Positions 25,222-33,174 of a stretch of DNA of 64,000 nt are shown piece by piece. The position numbers were made by a program, and so were the translations under genes. The DNA comes from VAXT01 sp035318925 (GTDB lineage Bacteria; Actinomycetota; Thermoleophilia; Gaiellales; Gaiellaceae): positions 7,117 to 71,116 of the forward strand of contig DATHDS010000037.1 of assembly GCA_035318925.1 (NCBI GenBank), given 5' to 3'. Under the pieces are notes generated by a model. It had not been told where the DNA came from and did no database searches. It saw only the letters and a program-made list of their open reading frames with translations. Each line of letters starts with the position of its first letter. The first letter of the stretch is position 1.

Positions 25222-25810
25222 CGAGGCCGGGCGCGGCTCACTCGCCGGGCCGCTCGTCGTCGCGGGCGTTCTGCTCGACTACGAGTTCCTGCGCGATCAT
25301 CGCGTCCGGCCGCTCACCTTTCTGAACGACTCGAAGCAGGTGAGCCCGGAGCTGCGCGAGGAGCTCTTCCGCGCCGTGCTCGGCTGCGCGACGCAGATCT
25401 CGGTGCAGACGATCTCGCCGGCGGAGATCGACCGAGAGGGGCTGCACCGCTCGAACCTCGCGGGCCTGCGGCGCGTGCTGCATGCGCTCAGCCCGCCGGC
25501 CGAGGCGTGCCTCGTCGACGGGTTCCGCCTCGGGCCCAGTGCGCCGGAGCACATGGCCGTCGTTGACGGCGACGAGCGCAGCGCCGCGATCGCCGCGGCC
25601 TCGATCGTGGCCAAGGTCGTCCGCGACCGGACGATGCGGCGCCTCGACGCGCTCTATCCAGGCTACGGCTTCTCCTCCCATGTCGGGTACATCACGCCCG
25701 GTCACTCCCGGATCGTGCGAGAGCGCGGCCCGTGCGAGATCCACCGGCGCTCCTTCCAGGCGCTCTGCTATCTCAGCGAGGAAGAGCTCGCCCGGGTCAC
25801 AGCGGCCTAA
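25049..25810 (+). CDS. rnhB: Ribonuclease HII, 5' end overlapping rplS
   Basis: RNase HII removes ribonucleotides from DNA. The core has AGADEAGRGSLAGPLVVAGV with the catalytic DE, NDSKQVSPELREELF, and VVDGDERSAAIAAASIVAKVVRD. The start is uncertain: in-frame candidates are GTG 25049, ATG 25058, ATG 25091 and ATG 25121. All lie inside rplS in a different frame, so the overlap is at least 100 nt. ATG 25121 gives the usual distance to the core. Its TAA directly abuts repeat element copy 2. Confidence 0.93.
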   Translation: MPPMTRSSPKSSQQMSPLPKKLRGMSQQQKSRWQPSKTAQRLLRFDRKLGARFVAGADEAGRGSLAGPLVVAGVLLDYEFLRDHRVRPLTFLNDSKQVSPELREELFRAVLGCATQISVQTISPAEIDREGLHRSNLAGLRRVLHALSPPAEACLVDGFRLGPSAPEHMAVVDGDERSAAIAAASIVAKVVRDRTMRRLDALYPGYGFSSHVGYITPGHSRIVRERGPCEIHRRSFQALCYLSEEELARVTAA

Positions 25811-25971
25811 GGAGGGTTTGGCGAAATATGGCTGAGCCGCCGGGCCGCGCTGCTCGCCCCGAGGCCGGGTCCTCAGTCGCATCCAGGCTACTAGCCTGGA
25901 TGCTCCCTGCGTCCGCGGCCTCAGAACGAGCATCGCACCCCGGCGACGAGCAACATTCCGCCAAACCCTCC
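25811..25971. repeat. 160-bp MITE-like element, copy 2, with a different palindromic core
   Basis: It starts GGAGGGTTTGGCG right after the rnhB TAA and ends CGCCAAACCCTCC. Flanks are nearly identical to copy 1 at 4463-4622. The core (25879-25903) is a perfect palindrome with 12-nt arms around one C (left arm GCATCCAGGCTA), unrelated in sequence to the copy 1 core. Its first 20 nt carry GGAGGG and an ATG (25828) that opens the reading frame of the next gene, yraN. Confidence 0.88.
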
Positions 25972-26307
25972 AACCGCGCCGTCGGGACACGCGCGGAGCG
26001 GCGTGCGCTGTGGCACTACCGGCTGCGCGGCTACCGAATCCTGGCCACGAACGCGTGGGCGGGAGGCTACGAGCTCGACCTCGTCGTCCGCCGCGGCCGG
26101 ACGGTCGTCTTCTGCGAAGTGAAGTCGAAGGGCGGGCCTGGGCTCGGCGACCCGCTCGAGATGGTCACCGCCGAGAAGCAAAGGCGCATCGCGCGTGCCG
26201 CCGAGACCTGGCTTGCCGCTCACCCGCAGCTCCGCGGCTGCGAGACCCGGTTCGACGTCGTCGCCGAGCGCGAAGGGAAGCTGGAGCGTGTTGCGAACGC
26301 CTTTTGA
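25828..26307 (+). CDS. YraN/UPF0102 endonuclease-like protein, start apparently supplied by the repeat element
   Basis: The conserved part begins near nt 25975 (AVGTRAERRALWHYRLRGYR) and shows the family's GYELDLVVRRGRTVVFCEVK, a PD-(D/E)XK-like nuclease core. The family Met is expected at about nt 25970, but no ATG/GTG/TTG occurs there. The first in-frame starts upstream are ATG codons inside the repeat element, at 25828 (with GGAGGG 11 nt before) and in the palindromic core. From 25828 the protein would be 159 aa with about 48 element-encoded residues. Position between rnhB and comM is the actinobacterial norm. Confidence 0.75.
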   Translation: MAEPPGRAARPEAGSSVASRLLAWMLPASAASERASHPGDEQHSAKPSNRAVGTRAERRALWHYRLRGYRILATNAWAGGYELDLVVRRGRTVVFCEVKSKGGPGLGDPLEMVTAEKQRRIARAAETWLAAHPQLRGCETRFDVVAEREGKLERVANAF

Positions 26308-26359
26308 CCACGGGTACGAAGAGGGAGTCTCGGCGCCCTCGTAGAACTCGTTCAGGGCG

Positions 26360-27487
26360 ATGGCACCGACGCAGGACGCCCTGTACCGCGAGCTCGACGT
26401 AGACCCCGACCTCTCCTGGTCGGAGCGCGACCTGCCCGAGCGCGAGCGCACGAAGCACGTGCACCGCCTGCATCCCTACCTGGGCAAGTACGTGCCGCAG
26501 CTCGTCGAGGCGCTGCTCGCGCGCCATCTGCCGCGCGCGAAGACGGTGCTCGACCCGTTCGCGGGCTCGGGAACGACGCTCGTCCAGGCGCTCGAGGATG
26601 GACGCGACGCGACCGGCATCGACGTCGCCGCGTTCAACTGCCTGCTGATGGAGGTCAAGACCGGGGAGTACAACCTCTTCACGCTCGAGCGCGAGCTGCG
26701 CGACTCGCTGCGGCGCCTCGAAACCTTCGAGGAGAATCGGCCCCCACGGCCCTCCGGCTACCTCGCCAAGTGGTTCGCGCCGCGTGCCGCTGCAGAGCTG
26801 GCCTTCTTCCGCTCCTTCGTCGACGACTACGAGCACGCCGACGTCCTCCGCATCGTGCTCGCGCGGGCGGCCCGCTCGGCGCGCCGGACGACCCACTTCG
26901 ACCTCGACTTCCCACGCGAGCCCCAGGCCGGCGAGTACTGGTGCCACAAGCACAAGAAGATCTGCCGCCCGGTCGATCGCGCCGAGCACTTCCTGCGCCG
27001 CTACGCGCTCGACACCCTCACGCGGGTCCGTGAGTTCTCGCGCGTGCGCGCGCGCGGGCGCGAGGCACAGGTCCTACACGGCGACGCCCGCAACCTCGAA
27101 CTGCCCGGCCCGTTCGACGGGGTCGTCACATCGCCGCCCTATCCGGGGCTGATCGACTACCACGAGCAGCACCGCTACGCGTACGAGCTGCTCGGCCTCG
27201 ACGACAAGCGCGACCTCGAGCTAGGAGCCGCCGCGCGGGGGGTGAGCGCGCAGGCGATTCGTGACTACGTCGACGGCATCGCGGCGGCACTCGCCAACGT
27301 GCGCGGCGCTCTCCGGCCGCGGGCCCCGGTGGTGATCGTGATCAACGACCGCCGCGACCTCTACCCGGAGATCCTCGAGCGGGCGGGCCTCGCGATCCAG
27401 GCCCGGTACCGGCGGCACGTGAACCGGCGCACCGGGCGTCGCGCGGGCGAGTTCTTCGAAGACGTGATCGTCGCGCGGCCGGTCTAG
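26360..27487 (+). CDS. Orphan DNA (cytosine-N4/adenine-N6) methyltransferase
   Basis: A 375-aa SAM-dependent methyltransferase. HPYLGKYVPQLVEALL (motif X-like) precedes LDPFAGSGTTLVQAL (motif I), and the catalytic motif IV is TSPPYPGLIDYHEQ near residue 250. The SPPY catalytic motif indicates N4-cytosine or N6-adenine methylation. A Cys/His group (WCHKHKKIC) between the motifs could bind zinc. No restriction endonuclease or specificity gene is adjacent, so it may be a solitary regulatory methyltransferase or act on RNA. It interrupts the yraN-comM order. Confidence 0.85.
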   Translation: MAPTQDALYRELDVDPDLSWSERDLPERERTKHVHRLHPYLGKYVPQLVEALLARHLPRAKTVLDPFAGSGTTLVQALEDGRDATGIDVAAFNCLLMEVKTGEYNLFTLERELRDSLRRLETFEENRPPRPSGYLAKWFAPRAAAELAFFRSFVDDYEHADVLRIVLARAARSARRTTHFDLDFPREPQAGEYWCHKHKKICRPVDRAEHFLRRYALDTLTRVREFSRVRARGREAQVLHGDARNLELPGPFDGVVTSPPYPGLIDYHEQHRYAYELLGLDDKRDLELGAAARGVSAQAIRDYVDGIAAALANVRGALRPRAPVVIVINDRRDLYPEILERAGLAIQARYRRHVNRRTGRRAGEFFEDVIVARPV

Positions 27488-27489
27488 GG

Positions 27490-28416
27490 TCAGCGAGGCG
27501 GCAGGCGATCGAAGTCGTCGATGCTGTAGATGTCCGAGCGCTCCGTGCTACAGACGGTTCGGTCGAAGTAGATCCGTGTCATGCTGATCTCGCCCGGAGG
27601 CTTGATCGCGACCGGCGTCGCGTACGTGAGGCCGAAGTCCTGGCCGGCGGGGAACGAGTAGAGCACCTCCGTCGCCCCGTAGATGGTCGTCTTGACGAGC
27701 TCCGCGGCCGCGCCACACTCCGATCCGCTGCGCCCGTAGTAGGTCGTCCCGGTCGCAGTCACGGACGGCCCGTACTGGACCTGGCCGGTGGTCGGCATCG
27801 GGGTCGTCACCTGGTTCGTCGTTTCGTATCTGAAGACGGTGCACGTACCGGAAACACACTTCATCCAGACCGCGAAGTCGCCGTTCACCTGTCCGGCCTG
27901 CAGGAGCCCGTGCTTGCTGCGCAGCGAGTCCAGAACCCGCTGTTCTCCGGTCACGAGGTTGCGCAGGATGACCTGCTGCTTCGAGCCGCTGAAGACGACG
28001 CCCCGGTCGAAGAGCAGCCAGTCGCCCGAGATCGTCGGCCGCCATTCCCAGCGCTTCGTGTTCACGCCCTGCGGGCTGTTCCGGCGGTGCGTCGTGAGGT
28101 CGAAGAAGCGGATGTTCGAATTCCGCTTCGAGACCTCCTGGTAGGCGAGCCTCGTGCCGTCGATCCCGCCTGCCCAGCCGTAGGTTCGGCGAGCGTTCAC
28201 CTTGACGGGCGCCTCGGTTCCCAGCTGCGCATAGACATCGAGGGTGTGCGGCTGTCCGCGTCTGCTTTTCGCCCACGCGAAGTAATCTCCGCTCGCTGCG
28301 GGGGTCGTCTCGTTCCGCGGGCTCGTCTTGACCGGCACCGGAGCCGTCGCGGCGGACGCGGTGACAGTGAGGAGCCCTGCGACGGCGAACAGACCGACGG
28401 CTCTCAGCGCGTTCAT
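27490..28416 (-). CDS. Secreted TolB/WD40-like protein, paralogue A
   Basis: A 308-aa protein with a signal peptide (MNALRAVGLFAVAGLLTVTA, cleavage near residue 23) and an all-beta domain. Repeated elements include GGIDGTRLAYQ, ISGDWLLFDRG, LRNLVTGEQRVLDSL and QVNGDFAVWMKC. The same elements occur in the adjacent paralogue at 28451-29419. The propeller fold is inferred from repeat spacing. Cysteine pairs (CVSGTC; CGAAAEL...VCSTER) may be disulfides. Function unknown. ATG at 28416 sets the signal peptide start. Confidence 0.8.
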   Translation of the reverse strand: MNALRAVGLFAVAGLLTVTASAATAPVPVKTSPRNETTPAASGDYFAWAKSRRGQPHTLDVYAQLGTEAPVKVNARRTYGWAGGIDGTRLAYQEVSKRNSNIRFFDLTTHRRNSPQGVNTKRWEWRPTISGDWLLFDRGVVFSGSKQQVILRNLVTGEQRVLDSLRSKHGLLQAGQVNGDFAVWMKCVSGTCTVFRYETTNQVTTPMPTTGQVQYGPSVTATGTTYYGRSGSECGAAAELVKTTIYGATEVLYSFPAGQDFGLTYATPVAIKPPGEISMTRIYFDRTVCSTERSDIYSIDDFDRLPPR

Positions 28417-28450
28417 ATGGAGAGTTTCTCCGCCGGGAAGTGGTTGCAAA

Positions 28451-29419
28451 CTATCGCGGAGGCGGAGGCAGCTCGATGTCGTCGACGCGGTAGATATCCC
28501 ACGTCTGCTTGGAGCAGTTGACGCTGTCGTAGTAGATCTGCGTCGTCGGCCCGGCCGGCGGATCCGGGGGCAATGTGTAGGCGTACGTGACGTCCACGTC
28601 GCGGCCCGGCGGCAACGAGGCCAGTACTTCGGGCAGGCCGACCAGAGGCTGCTTGACGAGCTCCACCGACTTGCCGCAGCCCTTCGTGCTCCGCAGGTAG
28701 TAGACCGTCCCGTACGGGTTGACGGACGGGCTGTAGGCCACCTTCGCCGGCAGTGTGGGTAGCGCCGTGGCGGTGGCCGTCGCCAGGTCGTACCGGTAGA
28801 TGACGCATTGCGGATACGGGTCGCAGCGGGCCCACACGGCGTAGTTCCCGTTGATCTGCCCGGCGCTGAGGAGGCCGTTGCGATTGCGCATGTGGGCGAG
28901 CACGCGCCGCTCGCCCGTGACGAGGTTGCGGAGCAGGACTCTCTGCGTCGAGGTGCCATACGAGCGGCCGCGGCTGAAGAGGATCCAGTCGTGGGAGATC
29001 GTCCCGCAGCACTCCCAGTTCTTCGTGTTCACTCCGGCGGGGAGCTTCTTCAGCCGCCTCGTCTGGAGGTCGAAGAGCCTGAGGTCGGACTCGGTCGCGA
29101 ACTGGCCGCGGATCAGTTGGTAGAGGAGCCTCGTCCCGTCGATTCCGCCGCCGTAGGCCTGGGTGCCCTTCCGGTTGACCTTGAAGGGGGGGTCGGTCCC
29201 GTGCTGGGCGAAGAGGTCGAATGGGCTTGCCGAGCGCCCCCGGCTCCTCGACCAGACGAACCAGTTGTCGCCGGCGGAGGGGCTGACCTCGTTGTGGCGC
29301 GTCGTCTTGACGGGAATCGGGGTTGCAGCCGCGCCCGCAACCGCGGTGATGATCGAGCCGACCAGGAGCGCGAAAAAGAGTTCACGCTTCCGGTTTGCCC
29401 GCGTGACAGACAGGCGCAC
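28451..29419 (-). CDS. Secreted TolB/WD40-like protein, paralogue B
   Basis: A 322-aa paralogue upstream of A on the same strand, with 34 nt between them. It has a signal peptide or anchor (residues ~13-32, FFALLVGSIITAVAGAAAT) and shared motifs GGIDGTRLLYQ, ISHDWILFSRG, LRNLVTGERRVLAHM and QINGNYAVWARC. It ends in a Pro-rich tail. It is divergent from comM across a 22-bp gap. Function unknown; both paralogues are likely exported. Confidence 0.8.
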   Translation of the reverse strand: MRLSVTRANRKRELFFALLVGSIITAVAGAAATPIPVKTTRHNEVSPSAGDNWFVWSRSRGRSASPFDLFAQHGTDPPFKVNRKGTQAYGGGIDGTRLLYQLIRGQFATESDLRLFDLQTRRLKKLPAGVNTKNWECCGTISHDWILFSRGRSYGTSTQRVLLRNLVTGERRVLAHMRNRNGLLSAGQINGNYAVWARCDPYPQCVIYRYDLATATATALPTLPAKVAYSPSVNPYGTVYYLRSTKGCGKSVELVKQPLVGLPEVLASLPPGRDVDVTYAYTLPPDPPAGPTTQIYYDSVNCSKQTWDIYRVDDIELPPPPR

Positions 29420-29429
29420 GCGTCCAGCC

Positions 29430-29435
29430 TAGCCT
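29430..29435 (+). promoter_or_regulatory. Candidate -10 box TAGCCT, leaderless promoter of comM-dprA
   Basis: TAGCCT, exactly 6 nt, then ATG at 29442. It lies within the short divergent gap next to secreted paralogue B. Confidence 0.55.
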
Positions 29436-29441
29436 GGGCAC

Positions 29442-30914
29442 ATGCTGGCGCGGACGGTCACGCATGCACTCGTCGGGCTCGACGCACGTCGGGTCGAGGT
29501 CGAAGCCCATCTCCAGAACGGGGCACCGGCGTTCGCGATCGTCGGGCTCGCCGACCGCGCCTGCCAGGAGGCGAAGGAGCGCGTCCGCAGCGGGATCGCC
29601 TCGGCCGAGCTCGAGTGGCCGGGGCGGCGCATCACCGTCAATCTCGCGCCGGCGGGCCTGCGCAAGGAGGGCTCCGGCTTCGATCTGCCGATCGCGCTTT
29701 CGATTCTCGCCGCCTCGGGCCAGATCCCGCGCGACCGGCTGGCCGAGCACGCCGCCGTCGGCGAGCTTGGCCTCCACGGGCAGCTGCGGCCGGTCGGGGG
29801 TGCGCTCGCTCTGGCGGAGGCGGCGCGTCAGGAGGGGCTGTCCAGGATCCTCTGCGCGGCTCGCTCCGCACCCGAAGCCGCCCTCTCAGGCATCGAGCCC
29901 GTGCCGCTCCGCCATCTCGCCGAGGCTGCCGCCTACCTGCGCGGCGAGAGCGAGCCGGAGCCCTACGTCGAGAGCAACGGGCACCCGCCGCCGGAGCAGA
30001 CGCTCCTCGATCTCGCCGACGTCCGCGGCCAGGAGCGGGCGCGCCGCGCCCTCGAGATCGCCGCCGCGGGTGGCCACAACCTCCTGCTCGCGGGCCCGCC
30101 CGGCACGGGAAAGTCGATGCTCGCGCGACGGCTGCCCGGGATCCTGCCACCGCTCTCGACGGCAGAGGCGCTCGAGGTGACGCGGATCCATTCGGTCGCC
30201 GGGATGCTCGCGGCCGATCGGCCGCTCGTCACCACCCGGCCATTGCGCTCGCCGCACTACAACGCCTCGGTGGCCGCGCTCGTCGGAGGCGGCGGTGGCG
30301 GTGCCGGGCCCCGGCCGGGCGAGGTCAGCCTCGCCCACCGGGGAGTGCTCGTGCTCGACGAGTTCGCCGAGTTCCAGCGACCGGCCCTCGAGGCGCTTCG
30401 CCAGCCGCTCGAGGACGGCGTCGTCTCGATCGCGCGCGTCGGGGGCCGGGCTGTGTTCCCGGCCCGCTTCCAGCTCGTGGCGGCCATGAACCTCTGTCCG
30501 TGCGGGGCGCGCGGCGATCCCGCCGCCGAGTGCAAGTGTTCGCCGCAGCGGCTCTCGGCGTACCGGGACAAGCTCTCGCGGGCGCTTCTCGACCGGTTCG
30601 ACCTCGTCGTCGCGATGCCGCGTCCACGCGCCGCCGAGCTCGCCGCCGCTCCCAGCGAAGCCTCGGCGCCGGTGCGCGAGCGCGTCGAGTCGGCGCGCGA
30701 ATGGATCGAGTCCGGGCGGCCGCCGTGGTCGAAGGAGGCCACCGAGCTGCTCGACCGCGCGGTCGAGCGCCTGCCGCTCTCCGGGCGGGGGAGGGCCCGG
30801 TCGCGCCGGGTTGCGGAGACGATTGCAGCGCTCGCCGCCAAGCCCGAGGTTGCCGCCTCGCACCTTGCTGAGGCGCTTGCCTACCGCTCGCCGAGAGAGC
30901 TCGGGCCGACATGA
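29442..30914 (+). CDS. comM: ComM/YifB family Mg-chelatase-like AAA ATPase
   Basis: A 490-aa ComM homologue. ComM is a hexameric helicase aiding integration of foreign DNA during transformation. The N-terminal Lon protease-like fold (ARTVTHALVGLDARRVEVEA; NLAPAGLRKEGSGFDLPIAL) is followed by the AAA module with GPPGTGKSMLARRLPG (Walker A), VLVLDEFAEF (Walker B) and the zinc-like CPCGARGDPAAECKC. It overlaps dprA by 4 nt (ATGA). Together they are the transformation/DNA-processing pair usual in actinobacteria. Confidence 0.95.
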   Translation: MLARTVTHALVGLDARRVEVEAHLQNGAPAFAIVGLADRACQEAKERVRSGIASAELEWPGRRITVNLAPAGLRKEGSGFDLPIALSILAASGQIPRDRLAEHAAVGELGLHGQLRPVGGALALAEAARQEGLSRILCAARSAPEAALSGIEPVPLRHLAEAAAYLRGESEPEPYVESNGHPPPEQTLLDLADVRGQERARRALEIAAAGGHNLLLAGPPGTGKSMLARRLPGILPPLSTAEALEVTRIHSVAGMLAADRPLVTTRPLRSPHYNASVAALVGGGGGGAGPRPGEVSLAHRGVLVLDEFAEFQRPALEALRQPLEDGVVSIARVGGRAVFPARFQLVAAMNLCPCGARGDPAAECKCSPQRLSAYRDKLSRALLDRFDLVVAMPRPRAAELAAAPSEASAPVRERVESAREWIESGRPPWSKEATELLDRAVERLPLSGRGRARSRRVAETIAALAAKPEVAASHLAEALAYRSPRELGPT

Positions 30915-31891
30915 AGGAGCTCGCAGTGGCGTCCTTCGCGGCCGAGCGCGGCGTGCACCTAATCCGCGAGCCACGCGACCCCGCCTATCGGGCCTTCGCG
31001 CGGTCGTTCGACGACGCCGGCTATCTCGCCGGGCTCGGGGCGAACGGGATTCGGTGGCTGGCCCGTTCGGATGCCGGCTTTCCGAGTCTGCTGGGTGCGA
31101 TCCACGACCCACCGGTGGGCTTGTTCGTGCGCGGTGCCGCGGAGGTGGACCTTCTCGGGCGCGCGGCGGTCGGGGTCGTCGGTGCCCGCTCGTGCTCGCC
31201 CTACGGCGCTCAGGTCGCGCGGATTCTCGGGCGCGAGCTCGCCGCGGCGGGCCTGGTCGTCGTCAGCGGTCTCGCCCGCGGGATCGACGGCGAGGCGCAC
31301 CGGGGTGCGCTCGACGCGGGCGGGACGACCGTGGCCGTGCTCGGCTGCGGGATCGATCGTGACTATCCCGCCTCGCACGCCGAGCTGGCGGCCCGGATTC
31401 GCGCAACGGGGCTCGCGGTCTCGGAGTACGCGCCTGGGGTCGAGCCTGCGCCGTGGAGGTTCCCGGCGCGGAACAGGATCATCGCGGGGCTCTGTGCCGC
31501 GACCGTCGTCGTCGAAGCGCGCGAGCGCAGCGGCGCGCTGATCACCGCCGACCTCGCCCTCGAGGAGGGCCGCGAGGTGCTCGCGGTTCCGGGCGAGATC
31601 ACCTCGGCGCTCTCGCGGGGAACGAACGACCTGCTGCGGCTCGGCGCAACGCCCCTGATCGGCTCGGCCGACGTCCTCGAGCTCTTCGGGCTCTCACCGG
31701 CCGCGGCCGCGGCGGTCGAGCTCACCGATGTCGCCGAAAAGGTACTCGGCCGCCTTCGCGACGGCCCGGCGAGCGCCGACGAGCTCGTCAGGGCAACCGG
31801 CCTGGACGCGGGGGCGCTCGCTTCCGCCTTGACCGAGCTCGAGCTGGCGGGTGTCGCGGTCGCGGCAGGAGGCGTGTACCGGGCCAACTAG
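30911..31891 (+). CDS. dprA: DNA-processing protein DprA
   Basis: DprA loads RecA on incoming single-stranded DNA. The 326-aa protein has a SAM-like N-terminus, the Rossmann-like core with VGVVGARSCSPYGAQVAR, VSGLARGIDGEAHRGAL, VLGCGIDRDYPASH, FPARNRIIAGL and VPGEITSALSRGTNDLLRLGA, and a C-terminal winged helix (residues ~260-320). It overlaps comM by ATGA. Confidence 0.96.
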   Translation: MKELAVASFAAERGVHLIREPRDPAYRAFARSFDDAGYLAGLGANGIRWLARSDAGFPSLLGAIHDPPVGLFVRGAAEVDLLGRAAVGVVGARSCSPYGAQVARILGRELAAAGLVVVSGLARGIDGEAHRGALDAGGTTVAVLGCGIDRDYPASHAELAARIRATGLAVSEYAPGVEPAPWRFPARNRIIAGLCAATVVVEARERSGALITADLALEEGREVLAVPGEITSALSRGTNDLLRLGATPLIGSADVLELFGLSPAAAAAVELTDVAEKVLGRLRDGPASADELVRATGLDAGALASALTELELAGVAVAAGGVYRAN

Positions 31892-31894
31892 CAT
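31889..31894 (+). promoter_or_regulatory. Candidate -10 box TAGCAT overlapping the dprA stop codon
   Basis: TAGCAT, exactly 6 nt (CGCGCC), then ATG at 31901. The first three bases are the dprA TAG. This suggests separate, leaderless transcription of the next gene. Confidence 0.5.
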
Positions 31895-31900
31895 CGCGCC

Positions 31901-33076
31901 ATGGCCGTGGGGCTGGACGCGAACCAATCGCCATCCGCGCCGAGCGTCGAGGAGGTTCGGCGCATCGTGACGATCTCGAATCCGGTCATCCGTAACCTCG
32001 AAATCACCGAGTGCTACTCGCGACTGGCCGCGGCCTTCGCGGCGCGGAGCGGCGCGGGCGCGAACTGGTGCACGTACGCGACGTGGGCCTCACGACAGGC
32101 GGGCGGGACGATTCGTGGCGAGGACTTGCTCGAGCAGCTCGGGCGCAAGTTCGGGCACGGCCGCCGGCTACTGCATCCGATCAGGACGCTCTGGCGCCGG
32201 CTGCTGCGCCGCGGCCTCTTCCAGCGCGAGACGCGGATCGGGCGCCTGACGGCCGAGCTGCACACGCCGTTCGACGCGTTCGAGCGCGCCAGCGACTCGG
32301 TGGCGCGCGGGAACCTCAAGGTGTTCCAGGAGATCGGGCTCGAGTTCGCGCGCTACCTGCATGCATGCCCGCCCGACGGGGTCGATTCGGATGCGTTCAA
32401 GCGTTTCCTCGACGGATTGCGCCCGGGAGACCCGCCCGCTGGGCAGCGCTATCTGCGTGCGGCGTTCGAGTGGTACGAGCACGGGCGCAGCGAGCGCGAC
32501 CCGAAGGCGAGGATGGAGCTCGCCGTGCTCTCCAACCTCGCGATCGGCTTCCACGAGCAGACGCGCCTGCAGCCGCAGATCCGCGAGGCGCTCGACGCCG
32601 CGTACGCCACACCAAAGGATCTCGGCCGGCGCGCGCTCGAGGCGCTCTTCCCTTCGGCGGCGCGCCTGTGGCCGGCCGTCAAGCGTCCAGCCGCCGCCGT
32701 CGTAGGCGTTGTCGCGTCAGGCGCACAGCATGCCGCGAGCAGGCTCGCGCGCGAGGCGATCACCGAGTCGCTCATGGTGCTCGCGCTGCCGGGACGGGTG
32801 CTGGCGCTCAGCATGCACCTGGGGGACGCCTACCCGGAGGCGCTCCGCGACCCGGCGAACACGGACTTGATCGAGTTCCTGGCAAGGTTCGAGCCGCTCC
32901 CGCCGGCGCCCGATCGATGCGGCGCGCGCGACTGGTCGGACCTCCACCAGCGGATGCACTACATCGTTCACCTGTTCCGGGCGTTCCACCTGCGCGAAGA
33001 ACTCTCTGGACCTCCGTTCACACCGGAGCAGGTCGCGAGCTTCAACCGCGGCATCGTGCCGGACGGTGAGCTGTGA
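31901..33076 (+). CDS. Uncharacterised 391-aa helical protein
   Basis: I do not recognise the family. The sequence is mostly alpha-helical, without signal peptide. Notable elements are SNPVIRNLEITECYSRLAAA, NWCTYATWASRQAG, NLAIGFHEQTRLQPQIREAL (a His-Glu-x-Thr motif) and MHYIVHLFRAFH. The spaced His residues could bind metal or haem. The protein is on the same strand as dprA but has its own leaderless-type promoter. Codon use matches the surrounding genes, so it looks native. Confidence 0.75.
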   Translation: MAVGLDANQSPSAPSVEEVRRIVTISNPVIRNLEITECYSRLAAAFAARSGAGANWCTYATWASRQAGGTIRGEDLLEQLGRKFGHGRRLLHPIRTLWRRLLRRGLFQRETRIGRLTAELHTPFDAFERASDSVARGNLKVFQEIGLEFARYLHACPPDGVDSDAFKRFLDGLRPGDPPAGQRYLRAAFEWYEHGRSERDPKARMELAVLSNLAIGFHEQTRLQPQIREALDAAYATPKDLGRRALEALFPSAARLWPAVKRPAAAVVGVVASGAQHAASRLAREAITESLMVLALPGRVLALSMHLGDAYPEALRDPANTDLIEFLARFEPLPPAPDRCGARDWSDLHQRMHYIVHLFRAFHLREELSGPPFTPEQVASFNRGIVPDGEL

Positions 33077-33174
33077 CGGGTCGTACACTCCGTTTGGATT
33101 GGACGGAAAGCAAGCTTGCGCGCGCCCGTGATGCGATTTCCGGCAAGACGCACGCGGCTCACCCCACACGCTCG

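Noticed and set aside
27490..28959. A 489-codon frame extending the secreted paralogue upstream
   Set aside because: The extension lies antiphase over paralogue B and is Arg-rich shadow sequence; the signal peptide begins at 28416.
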